Origin: an uncultured Acetatifactor sp.
Lineage (GTDB): Bacteria > Bacillota > Clostridia > Lachnospirales > Lachnospiraceae
Reading direction: 5' to 3'
Assembly (NCBI GenBank): GCA_910587755.1
Contig: CAJUNZ010000002.1
Location: 21,774 to 85,773, forward strand
Length of the DNA: 64,000 nucleotides
The translations under genes were made by a program, and so were the position numbers. Shown here piece by piece: positions 18,188 to 25,949 of the stretch; the first letter of the stretch is position 1, and the number at the start of each line of letters is the position of its first letter. The notes below the pieces were generated by a model, which ran no database searches, was not told the DNA's origin, and saw only the letters and a program-made list of their open reading frames with translations.

Positions 18188-18218
18188 CCTTCCATCCCTT
18201 CTTCCTTATCTGACTGTC

Positions 18219-19187
18219 TTACTGCGCTCCCTGCTCCTCTTCCCCAGAGGACTCCTCCCGTTTTATGTCAAAGAGTGCGTTTACAAACTCATCCGAGTCA
18301 AATTTCTGCAGATCCTCAATTGTCTCTCCCACCCCGATGTACTTTACCGGCACCTTCAGCTCCGACTGGATTGCCACTGCAATTCCTCCTTTTGCAGTGC
18401 CGTCCATCTTGGTGAGAATAATGCCCGTGAGCTCCGCCACCTGGCCGAATTCCCTGGCCTGCACCAGAGCGTTCTGCCCGGTGGTACCGTCTAAAACAAT
18501 CAGGTTCTCCCTGTGGGCATTGGGAAATTCCTTGTCCACAATGCGGTTCATCTTCCGCAGCTCTTCCATGAGATTTCTCTTGTTGTGAAGACGTCCCGCC
18601 GTGTCGATCAGCAGCACGTCCACCCCCCTGGCCCTGGCGGCATTGACCGCGTCAAAGACCACGCTGGCAGGGTCCGCTCCCTCGCTGCCTCCCACCACCG
18701 GCACATCGGCCCGTCTGGCCCACTCTGCCAGCTGCTCCCCGGCGGCGGCCCGGAAGGTATCCGCGGCGGCAATGAGCACTTTCCTGCCGTTATCCTTGAG
18801 TTTTCCGGCAAGCTTACCCACAGAAGTGGTCTTTCCCACCCCATTGACGCCGATGACCATAATCACCGACTGCTGTTCCTCAAAATCATAGGCGGTCTCC
18901 CCCACGCGCATCTGCTCTTTGATGCCGTCTATGAGCAGCTGTTTGCACTCCTGGGGCGTCTTGAGATGCTGCTCCTTCACCTGGCGCTTCAGTCGTCCCA
19001 CAATCTCCGTGGTGGCGTTGACGCCGATGTCCCCCATGATCAGAATCTCCTCCAGTTCCTCGTAGAAATCATCGTCTATGGCTGAAAAGCCGCTGAACAC
19101 CGCGTCAATTCCCCTGACAATATGATTCCTTGTCTTGGCCAGACCTTCCTTCAGCCTGGCAAAAAAGCCTTTCTTTCCCTCGCTCAT
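18219..19187 (-). CDS. ftsY: Signal recognition particle receptor FtsY
   Basis: FtsY is the membrane-associated SRP receptor GTPase. This 322-residue version lacks the long acidic A domain, as in most Clostridia. It starts with a short amphipathic segment (KKGFFARLKEGLAKTRNHIV), followed by GVNGVGKTTSVGKLAG, DTAGRLHNK and TKMDGTAKGGIAV. A Glu-rich tail ends the protein. It follows smc by 75 bp, the usual smc-ftsY order. Confidence 0.96.
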   Translation of the reverse strand: MSEGKKGFFARLKEGLAKTRNHIVRGIDAVFSGFSAIDDDFYEELEEILIMGDIGVNATTEIVGRLKRQVKEQHLKTPQECKQLLIDGIKEQMRVGETAYDFEEQQSVIMVIGVNGVGKTTSVGKLAGKLKDNGRKVLIAAADTFRAAAGEQLAEWARRADVPVVGGSEGADPASVVFDAVNAARARGVDVLLIDTAGRLHNKRNLMEELRKMNRIVDKEFPNAHRENLIVLDGTTGQNALVQAREFGQVAELTGIILTKMDGTAKGGIAVAIQSELKVPVKYIGVGETIEDLQKFDSDEFVNALFDIKREESSGEEEQGAQ

Positions 19188-19262
19188 CTTTCCCCCATCT
19201 GTTTTTTGGATTTGTCGGAAAATCCGGTGGATTCCTTCCGGCTCGTGGGCCGATCTTAAAAT

Positions 19263-22200
19263 TTAGTCCTCCAGATCCTTGTCAATCAGACTGACGCTCA
19301 CCAGCGTGGAGACACCCTTCTCCTGCATGGTAATACCATAGAGTCTGTCCACCTGCTCCATGGTACCTCTTCTGTGGGTGATCACAATGAACTGTGTGTT
19401 CTTTGTGAGCTTGTGCAGGTATTTTGCAAATCTTCCCACGTTGGAGTCATCCAGCGCGGCCTCAATCTCATCCAACAGACAAAAAGGGGAGGGCTTCAGG
19501 TTCTGGATGGCAAACAGCAGAGAGATGGCGGTGAGGGCCTTCTCCCCGCCGGAGAGCTGCATCATGTTCTGAAGTTTCTTTCCCGGGGGCTGTGCGGTGA
19601 TACGGATACCCGCCTCCAGAATATCCTCCTCCTGGATAAGGTCCAGGGTTCCCTTTCCCCCTCCGAAAAGTTCCTTGAACACCTTGTCAAACTCACGGCC
19701 GATCTCCGCAAATTTTTCCTGGAACTGCTTCCGCATGGCCGCGTCCAGTTCCGCAATAATGCCCTCCAGGGTCTTCTCCGCCTCCACCAGGTCATCCCTC
19801 TGGGTCTTCATAAAGGTGAACCGTTCCATGAGAATCCGATAGTCCTCAATGGCATTCACATTCACATCCCCCAATTTCTTGATCTGATCCCGCAGAGAGG
19901 CAATCTCCTTCTTCATGGCGGCCAGATCCGTCATCTCCTCATTCCGGATGGCTGCGGCATCGCTTAAAGTGATTTCATACTCATCCCACATAAAATTGAT
20001 CTGGGTCTCCAGGGATTCCTCCAAACGCTCTTTCTGAGCGTTCAGGCGGTACACTTCCTTGTCCAGGGAAGCCTGTTTCTCCGAGAGTTCCTCTCTGCGC
20101 GCAAAGAATCCCTTCTGCTTTGCGGCCAGCTCCTCCCTCTGGGCTTCCGACTCTCTGAGCCTGGCCTGGGAAGCGTCCTGGGCCTGGTAGGAAGCCTGAA
20201 TGGTCTTCTCGATCTCCCCGATGCTTTCCTTTTTGCGCTCCGCCTCCCGGCTGTTCTCCTCCAGAGCAGTCAGCACTTCCTCCAGCTCTGACCGGCACCG
20301 GGCCAGTTCCCCTTCTATACGATCCACATTGCTCTGCTGGAAATCCAGGGTCTGGCGCATTTTCTCCGCCTTCAGATCTCTCTGGGCCACCAGGGCAGCG
20401 GCCTGTGTTTCCTGCTCCCTGCTCTGAACCAGAGATTCCTGGGCCTGGGCGATTTCCTTCTGCAGACGCTCTTCCAAGGCCTCGCTCTGGGCCAGCTCCT
20501 GCTGCACGGCTTCCTTGTCCCTGCGGATCTGCAGGATCTTTCCCTCGATTTCCTTCTCTTCCGTCCGCATGGAGGCTGTGCTCTCCACATCCTCCTCCAT
20601 ACGCTCCCTGGCCTGGCTGATATTGAGCCTGGCGGTGTTCTGCTCAATGGATTTTCTCTGAATATCTCCCTTCACAGCCTCCAGATCCACCCGAAGTCTG
20701 GTGCGTCTGGCCTTGACTTCCTCGATTTCCTGAGTCTTGTTCTCAATCTTCCCCTGCAGATCCCGAACCCGGTTCTCCAGCTCGTCAATCTCCCTCCGGC
20801 GGCCCAGCAGGTTACTGCTGTTTTTAAAGGCGCCGCCGCTGATGGCGCCGCCGGGGGAGAAAAGTTCTCCCTCCAGCGTCACCATGCGGATGCTGTGGCG
20901 GTATTTCCTGGCAATGTTGACGGCGTTGTCCACGTTGTCCACCACCACAATGCGCCCCAGCAGGGACAGGGCCACATCCCTGTAGCGATCCTCTATGGAC
21001 ACCAGGGTATCCGCCGTACCCACCACGCCCTGTTCCGCCAGGATTTCCCGGTTCCGGAGTCCCTGGGAACCAGCCAGACTGGTCAGGGGCAGAAAGGTGG
21101 CCCTGCCGAATTTGTTCTCCTTCAGGAAGGCGATCATCTTTTTGGCGGTGTCCTCGTTGTCGGTGACAATGTTCTGTATGCTGCCCCCCAGGGCGGTCTC
21201 AATGGCCGTCTCGTACTTTTTCTCTGCCTGGATAATGTCCGCCACCACGCCGATAATGCCCCTGGTGTGGTCCTTCTGTTCCATGACTCTTTTCACGCTG
21301 CCGCCGTAGCCCTCGTAGCGCTCGGCCAGGTTGTACAGCGCCTCCAGCCTGGATTTTTCCCTGTGATAAGTATCCTGTATCTCCCGAAGACCTGCGTCCT
21401 GACGGGTGAGTTCCTCCCGGAATCCGTTGAGCTCCTGCTCCAGCACAGCCTCCCGCTCCTTTATGACACGGATCTCCTCTGTGACAACGGCAAAAGCCCC
21501 CTCCAGCTTCCGAAGGTTCTCCTCCCTGGCCACCTCGTCGGATTTGGCCCGCAGCAGCCGGGAATTCAGCTCGGCCCTGCGGATGTTCACCTGCTCCATC
21601 ATGGTGTCGAAACGCCCCAGGCGGGTCTTCACTGTGGCCCTCTGGTTCAGCTCCTCGATGATGGTGTTCTTGCCATCCTCAATGCGTTCCTCCAAAAGGG
21701 CAATCCCCTGCTGGATCTCCTCCAGTTTCTCCCTGGCGGCGGCAGCTTCCTCCGCCAGCTCCTGGACTTTCCCGTCCGCCCGACTCTTCTCGGACATAAG
21801 CCCTGCCCGATCCTGTTCCTTGACGGCAATCTCCTCTTCCAGGGCGCTCCGACGGCTGTTCAGATGGGCCTCGCTGCCCTTGGCAGAGTTAATCTGCTCC
21901 TTCAGGACATTCATCTCCCCTTCCAGCCTGCTGCGGGTCAGCCCCGCCTCTGTCACCGTGTCCCTGGCCTGGGCCACGGCGGCTTCCAGGGCCTCTATCT
22001 CCTTCTGGATACGCCCGTACTCCTCCTTGATCCCCTCGTACTCAGTCTTTGTCTGAGTGAGATCCCCGCTGGCCAGACCGTATTTTTCTTCCAGATCCCG
22101 CAGCTCTTCTCTCAGATGGGCATTCTCCAGCAGAAACACATTCACATCCAGATTTTTCAGTTCCTCCCTTTTGCGCAGGTAAACTTTCGCCGTCTCGGCC

Positions 22201-22823
22201 TGACGCTCCAGAGGAGCGGTCTGCTTCTCCAGCTCCGTCAATATGTCGTTGACCCTCACCAGGTTCTGCTTCTCATTCTCCAGTTTGGTCTGGGCCGCCG
22301 CCTTCCGGCGCTTGAATTTTACAATACCCGCCGCCTCGTCGAAAAGCTCCCGGCGCTCCTCCGGTTTACCGTTTAGGATCTTGTCGATCTGGCCCTGGCC
22401 TATGATGGAATATCCCTCTTTTCCTATTCCTGTGTCATAGAAAAGTTCATTCACGTCCTTCAGCCTGCAGGCGCTGCCGTTGATCAGATATTCACTTTCT
22501 CCGGAACGGTAGATCCGCCTGGCCACAGTCACCTCGTCAAAATCTATGGCGAGCTGATGGTCCCCGTTGTCCAGGGTGATGGCCACATAGGCATAACTCA
22601 AAGGCTTTCTGTTCTCCGTGCCCGAGAAAATGACATCCTGCATGCTGGCGCCCCTCAGCTGTTTGATCCGCTGCTCCCCCAGCACCCAGCGGACAGCGTC
22701 CGCCACATTGCTCTTCCCGCTTCCATTGGGCCCCACAATTCCGGTAATACCGTTGTGGAACTGAAAAATAATCTTGTTTGCAAAGGATTTAAACCCCTGC
22801 ACCTCAATGCTTTTTAAATACAT
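19263..22823 (-). CDS. smc: Chromosome segregation protein SMC
   Basis: The SMC ATPase organises and segregates the chromosome with ScpA/ScpB. The 1,186-residue protein has the full plan: Walker A GPNGSGKSNVADAVRW near residue 32, a long coiled coil, a hinge around residues 515-660 (GGSVKRVMEQKDHTRGIIGV and ALGGSIQNIVTDNEDTAKK), and a returning coiled coil. The C-terminal head carries LSGGEKALTAISLLFA and LLDEIEAALDD. Its start overlaps the rnc stop by 10 bp, so the pair is translationally coupled. Confidence 0.97.
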   Translation of the reverse strand: MYLKSIEVQGFKSFANKIIFQFHNGITGIVGPNGSGKSNVADAVRWVLGEQRIKQLRGASMQDVIFSGTENRKPLSYAYVAITLDNGDHQLAIDFDEVTVARRIYRSGESEYLINGSACRLKDVNELFYDTGIGKEGYSIIGQGQIDKILNGKPEERRELFDEAAGIVKFKRRKAAAQTKLENEKQNLVRVNDILTELEKQTAPLERQAETAKVYLRKREELKNLDVNVFLLENAHLREELRDLEEKYGLASGDLTQTKTEYEGIKEEYGRIQKEIEALEAAVAQARDTVTEAGLTRSRLEGEMNVLKEQINSAKGSEAHLNSRRSALEEEIAVKEQDRAGLMSEKSRADGKVQELAEEAAAAREKLEEIQQGIALLEERIEDGKNTIIEELNQRATVKTRLGRFDTMMEQVNIRRAELNSRLLRAKSDEVAREENLRKLEGAFAVVTEEIRVIKEREAVLEQELNGFREELTRQDAGLREIQDTYHREKSRLEALYNLAERYEGYGGSVKRVMEQKDHTRGIIGVVADIIQAEKKYETAIETALGGSIQNIVTDNEDTAKKMIAFLKENKFGRATFLPLTSLAGSQGLRNREILAEQGVVGTADTLVSIEDRYRDVALSLLGRIVVVDNVDNAVNIARKYRHSIRMVTLEGELFSPGGAISGGAFKNSSNLLGRRREIDELENRVRDLQGKIENKTQEIEEVKARRTRLRVDLEAVKGDIQRKSIEQNTARLNISQARERMEEDVESTASMRTEEKEIEGKILQIRRDKEAVQQELAQSEALEERLQKEIAQAQESLVQSREQETQAAALVAQRDLKAEKMRQTLDFQQSNVDRIEGELARCRSELEEVLTALEENSREAERKKESIGEIEKTIQASYQAQDASQARLRESEAQREELAAKQKGFFARREELSEKQASLDKEVYRLNAQKERLEESLETQINFMWDEYEITLSDAAAIRNEEMTDLAAMKKEIASLRDQIKKLGDVNVNAIEDYRILMERFTFMKTQRDDLVEAEKTLEGIIAELDAAMRKQFQEKFAEIGREFDKVFKELFGGGKGTLDLIQEEDILEAGIRITAQPPGKKLQNMMQLSGGEKALTAISLLFAIQNLKPSPFCLLDEIEAALDDSNVGRFAKYLHKLTKNTQFIVITHRRGTMEQVDRLYGITMQEKGVSTLVSVSLIDKDLED

Positions 22824-23515
22824 TCCCTATCCCTCAGAAGCAGAAGCGCCCTATATGCTGCCTGCTGCTCTGCCGCCTTTTTTGTCCTTCCTGTGCCGGT
22901 GCCAAGTTTTTCTTCCTCCACATACACGGACACATAGAATGTCTTGTCGTGCTCCGGACCGGCTTCCTCCTCCAGCACATAGTGCAGTTCCTTTTTCAGT
23001 CTGCCCTGAACCTTCTCCTGGAGCTTGCTTTTGCTGTCATAAAACAGCTGCCGGTCCTCCAGATCGGACAGGATAAAACGGTAGATAAAGGCTTTCGCCG
23101 ACTCCATGCCCCCGTCCAGGTACACAGCGCCGATGACGGCCTCCATAACGTCGGAGACGATGCTGTCCCGGGCACGGCCTCCTGTGACTTCCTCTCCCCT
23201 GCCAAGGAGAATGAATTTCTCCAGATCCAGATCCCGGGCGCAGAAGGCCAGAGCCGGCTCACAGACCAGGGATGCCCGCAGCTGGGTCAGCCTGCCTTCG
23301 GGCATGGCGGCATGCTCTCGAAACAGAAAGTCGCTGGACACCAGCTCCAGCACGGCGTCCCCCAGAAATTCCAGCCGTTCATAGTTCTCCCCCCTGTTTA
23401 TCCTCTGTTCATTGGCGAAGGAACTGTGGGTCACAGCCTGCTTCAGCAGCATCTGGTTGCCGAACTTGTAACCGATGCGCTCCTCCAGTTGTTCCATGGT
23501 ATAATCAGACAGCAT
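22814..23515 (-). CDS. rnc: Ribonuclease III
   Basis: RNase III cleaves double-stranded RNA in rRNA processing and mRNA turnover. The catalytic signature NYERLEFLGDAVLELVSSDF lies near residue 40, the second acidic motif is VMEAVIGAVYLDGG, and a dsRNA-binding domain forms the C-terminal 75 residues (SKLQEKVQGRLKK... GTGRTKKAAEQQAA). I chose the ATG at 23515 (GAGGG upstream at good spacing); an upstream ATG-less extension to 23554 is less likely. It overlaps smc and follows acpP after a 217 bp spacer. Confidence 0.95.
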   Translation of the reverse strand: MLSDYTMEQLEERIGYKFGNQMLLKQAVTHSSFANEQRINRGENYERLEFLGDAVLELVSSDFLFREHAAMPEGRLTQLRASLVCEPALAFCARDLDLEKFILLGRGEEVTGGRARDSIVSDVMEAVIGAVYLDGGMESAKAFIYRFILSDLEDRQLFYDSKSKLQEKVQGRLKKELHYVLEEEAGPEHDKTFYVSVYVEEEKLGTGTGRTKKAAEQQAAYRALLLLRDRECI

Positions 23516-23689
23516 TTTTCTTCCCTCATAAATTTTTGAAGTCCCCCGGATCACCTGCGGTTTTTCAGGACTCAGCGCTTCCGTTTTGGACCAGAACTCC
23601 AGAATACAGAACTGTTTGTCAGCCGTGAAACGCAGTCAAAGATCACCTATGCTCAGAAATCAGCACAGAAACTTCGTATATGGAGTACC

Positions 23690-23724
23690 AGGGCGTGTTT
23701 GAACACACCATTCAAACACGCCCT
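23690..23724 (-). repeat. Perfect 14 bp palindrome just after acpP
   Basis: Arms 23690-23703 and 23711-23724 are exact inverted copies (AGGGCGTGTTTGAA) around a seven-base loop. The hairpin begins nine bases after the acpP stop but has no T tract on either strand, so it is not a standard terminator. It may protect the abundant acpP transcript or separate it from rnc. Confidence 0.7.
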
Positions 23725-23732
23725 GACAGCCT

Positions 23733-23963
23733 TCAATTTAACGCGTCTTTGATCAGTTCCACTGCTTCCCCCACAGTGGAGATCTTCTCCGCTTTCTCTG
23801 TGGGAATCTCAATGCTGAACTCTTCTTCGATACCCATGATCACCTGGAATACATCCAGAGAATCTGCCCCCAGATCATCTACAAAAGTAGATTCCATGCT
23901 GATCTCATCCGGATCCACATTCAGCACATCTGCGATCACCTGCTTCAACTTTTCAAATTCCAT
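23733..23963 (-). CDS. acpP: Acyl carrier protein
   Basis: The 76-residue ACP carries acyl chains on a 4'-phosphopantetheine arm. The attachment serine is in [15 protein letters not shown] near residue 36. The acidic composition, length and [17 protein letters not shown] segment are typical. It follows plsX by 15 bp. Confidence 0.97.
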   Translation of the reverse strand: MEFEKLKQVIADVLNVDPDEISMESTFVDDLGADSLDVFQVIMGIEEEFSIEIPTEKAEKISTVGEAVELIKDALN

Positions 23964-23978
23964 GCTCTTCTCCTTTCC

Positions 23979-24989
23979 TCAATCCCCCAGGACTACCTGT
24001 TCCTTGATTTTTTGATTTATATTCTGTTCTTTAAATGCTATGCATTGAAGAATAGAATTCCTGATCTCCACCGCGCTGCTGCTCCCGTGAGTCTTCACCA
24101 CCAGACCGTTGAGCCCCAGAAGCGGCGCGCCGCCGTACTCTTCGGTGCTGAACCCTTTCAGCGTCCGCTTTAAAGCGGGCTTTACCAGTGCCGCTCCCAG
24201 TTTGCTCCGCAGCGAGCTCATCATGCCCGCCTTGATCTTCTGTATCAAAGCACCGCTGACGCCCTCCAGCATCTTCAGCACAATATTTCCTGCAAAGGCC
24301 TCGCACACCAGCACATCCGCCGCCCCCAGGGGAATGTCCCTGGCCTCCACATTTCCGATGAAATTGATCTCCGGACAGTGCCGCAGCAGGGGGTATGCCT
24401 CCTTGGTGAGGGCATTGCCCTTCTCCTCCTCCACACCGATGTTCACAAGCCCCACTCTGGGATTGGCCACACCGATCACATGCTCCATATAGACGCTGCC
24501 CATCTTGGCAAACTGCAGCAGCTGACCGGGCCTTGCGTCCACATTGGCCCCGCAGTCCAGGAGAAGGCTTACGCCGTCCATATGGGGGATAAGAGGGGCC
24601 AGGGGCGGTCTCTCCACGCCCTTGATGCGGCCCACAATCACCTGGCCGCCCACCAGCAGCGCCCCGGTGCTCCCTGCGGATACAAGGGCGTCGCACTCCC
24701 CCTCCTTCACCAGATACATGCATTTTACAATGGAGGAATCCTTTTTCCGGCGCACTGCCATCACCGGCGGTTCTCCGGTCTCGATAACCTCCTGGGCGTG
24801 GACCACCTCCAGGCGCTCCGGGTCGTAAGTATATTTCTTCAGTTCCTCCTGGATCAGGGGTTCCCGCCCTGCCAGGAAAACTTTGATGCGCCTGTCTGCG
24901 TTCAGGGCTTCCACGACCCCTTTGACAATCTCGCCGGGGGCATTGTCCCCTCCCATGGCATCCACAGCCACATTCACCATCTCACCCAT
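23979..24989 (-). CDS. plsX: Phosphate acyltransferase PlsX
   Basis: PlsX makes acyl-phosphate from acyl-ACP for phospholipid synthesis. The 336-residue protein opens with VAVDAMGGDNAPGEIVKG, and it contains SAGSTGALLVGG and LLDCGANVDARP, all family hallmarks. It heads plsX-acpP-rnc-smc and has its own promoter. I found no FapR-type operator (TTAGTACCTGATACTAA-like) in the upstream region, so lipid-responsive control of the kind known in Bacillus is not supported here. Confidence 0.96.
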   Translation of the reverse strand: MGEMVNVAVDAMGGDNAPGEIVKGVVEALNADRRIKVFLAGREPLIQEELKKYTYDPERLEVVHAQEVIETGEPPVMAVRRKKDSSIVKCMYLVKEGECDALVSAGSTGALLVGGQVIVGRIKGVERPPLAPLIPHMDGVSLLLDCGANVDARPGQLLQFAKMGSVYMEHVIGVANPRVGLVNIGVEEEKGNALTKEAYPLLRHCPEINFIGNVEARDIPLGAADVLVCEAFAGNIVLKMLEGVSGALIQKIKAGMMSSLRSKLGAALVKPALKRTLKGFSTEEYGGAPLLGLNGLVVKTHGSSSAVEIRNSILQCIAFKEQNINQKIKEQVVLGD

Positions 24990-25012
24990 CGGACCCTTCC
25001 TTCCACATTTTC

Positions 25013-25041
25013 ACTATAAATTAACCTTAAGGAAAAATCAA
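25013..25041 (-). promoter_or_regulatory. Promoter of plsX-acpP-rnc-smc
   Basis: Minus-strand TTGATT (25041-25036) and TATAGT (25018-25013) have a 17-base spacer and lie 24 bp before the plsX start, giving a short leader that contains the GGAAGGAAGG ribosome binding site. Confidence 0.7.
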
Positions 25042-25099
25042 GATTTTTTTCATATAAGTGATTTCTTATAAGTAAAGAAACAGAGCATAGAATGAGGCA

Positions 25100-25129
25100 T
25101 AAGAAAAGGGGCGTCCTTTGGAACGCCCT
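25100..25129 (-). terminator. Terminator of DUF177-rpmF
   Basis: On the minus strand GGGCGTTCC and GGACGCCCC form a stem around AAA, followed by TTTTCTTATG. It lies about 40 bp after the rpmF stop and separates it from the plsX promoter. Confidence 0.8.
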
Positions 25130-25169
25130 GAACTGCCACCAAACATATGCTCTTCAATAAAGGCACAGC

Positions 25170-25352
25170 TTAAGCGTCAACACTGATGACCTGCTTCTTA
25201 TTATAAGAACCGCAGGCTCTGCATACTCTGTGGGGAACCGTAAGTTCACCGCACCTGCTGCACGCTACCAGGGTAGGGGCAGTCATCTTCCAATTGGCTC
25301 TTCTCTTATCCCTTCTGCTCTTGGAAGATTTATTCTTAGGACAAATAGACAT
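25170..25352 (-). CDS. rpmF: 50S ribosomal protein L32 (zinc-binding form)
   Basis: The 60-residue protein has the L32 N-terminal basic stretch (CPKNKSSKSRRDKRRANWKM) and two Cys pairs, CSRCG and CRACG. This is the zinc-ribbon 'C+' form used under zinc-replete conditions. It follows the DUF177 gene by 5 bp, the conserved yceD-rpmF arrangement. Confidence 0.96.
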   Translation of the reverse strand: MSICPKNKSSKSRRDKRRANWKMTAPTLVACSRCGELTVPHRVCRACGSYNKKQVISVDA

Positions 25353-25357
25353 ATCGC

Positions 25358-25864
25358 TTACACCTCCTTATCTGCGTGGAAAATATCTTGTATTACAGCC
25401 ATACGGGGGTCTGGAACGAAAGTGTCACATCCGCAGTCTCCCTTGTTCAGATCCCGGCCGCAGACAGGGCATATCCCCCTGCAGTCTTCCCGGCACAGAA
25501 TCTTCCCCGGCCAGCTGACAAGAATCTCATTGTGTACGAAGGCTTCCGTGTCCAGGCAGGAGCCTTCCATGTACCCCTCCTCCAGTCCTGTCTGAAGGGA
25601 TATCTCCTGCTGCCCGAAATCCAGATTCAGCTCCACGGGCACCGGCGTAAGACAGCGGTCACAAGCTCCCTGAACCTTCAGGGAAACCTTCCCCTCCAGC
25701 CTGGCCTTTCCCTCCCCTGTGTTCGTAAACACAAAGGTCACAGGAGATTTGGACAGGATCTCATAACTTTGAGCCCCCTGAGAAAAACACGGCATCTCCA
25801 GCATCACTTCTCTGGAAATCTGCATGCCTTCCGTTGTGAGAACATCGGATAAATTTATCAGCAT
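25358..25864 (-). CDS. DUF177 (YceD) family protein
   Basis: This 168-residue protein belongs to the YceD/DUF177 family, almost always encoded just before rpmF and implicated in 23S rRNA accumulation. A CDRCL motif near residue 92 is followed by a C-terminal zinc-ribbon-like cluster (CREDCRGICPVCGRDLNKGDCGC). It has its own consensus promoter and ends at the rpmF terminator after L32. The role is inferred from plant and E. coli relatives. Confidence 0.9.
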   Translation of the reverse strand: MLINLSDVLTTEGMQISREVMLEMPCFSQGAQSYEILSKSPVTFVFTNTGEGKARLEGKVSLKVQGACDRCLTPVPVELNLDFGQQEISLQTGLEEGYMEGSCLDTEAFVHNEILVSWPGKILCREDCRGICPVCGRDLNKGDCGCDTFVPDPRMAVIQDIFHADKEV

Positions 25865-25913
25865 ATTCGGCTCCCATGGACGAAATCAACATTTCCTCTT
25901 CACACACTGTCTT

Positions 25914-25942
25914 ATTATAGACGGGATAACATAATTTGTCAA
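25914..25942 (-). promoter_or_regulatory. Consensus sigma-A promoter of DUF177-rpmF
   Basis: Minus-strand TTGACA (25942-25937), a 17-base spacer and TATAAT (25919-25914) are a perfect consensus match. It starts eight bases after the EAL gene's stop codon. Confidence 0.92.
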
Positions 25943-25949
25943 CATTTTT

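Noticed and set aside
18188..18218. T-box or leader before ilvA
   Set aside because: Only 31 bp separate ftsY from ilvA, too short for a T-box.
20895..22376. 493-codon plus-strand frame opposite smc
   Set aside because: It is antisense to a fully conserved smc coding region with high GC at third positions, and its composition is that of a shadow frame.
24990..25060. FapR operator upstream of plsX
   Set aside because: No sequence close to the known palindromic consensus was found; only a promoter-like pair of hexamers is visible.
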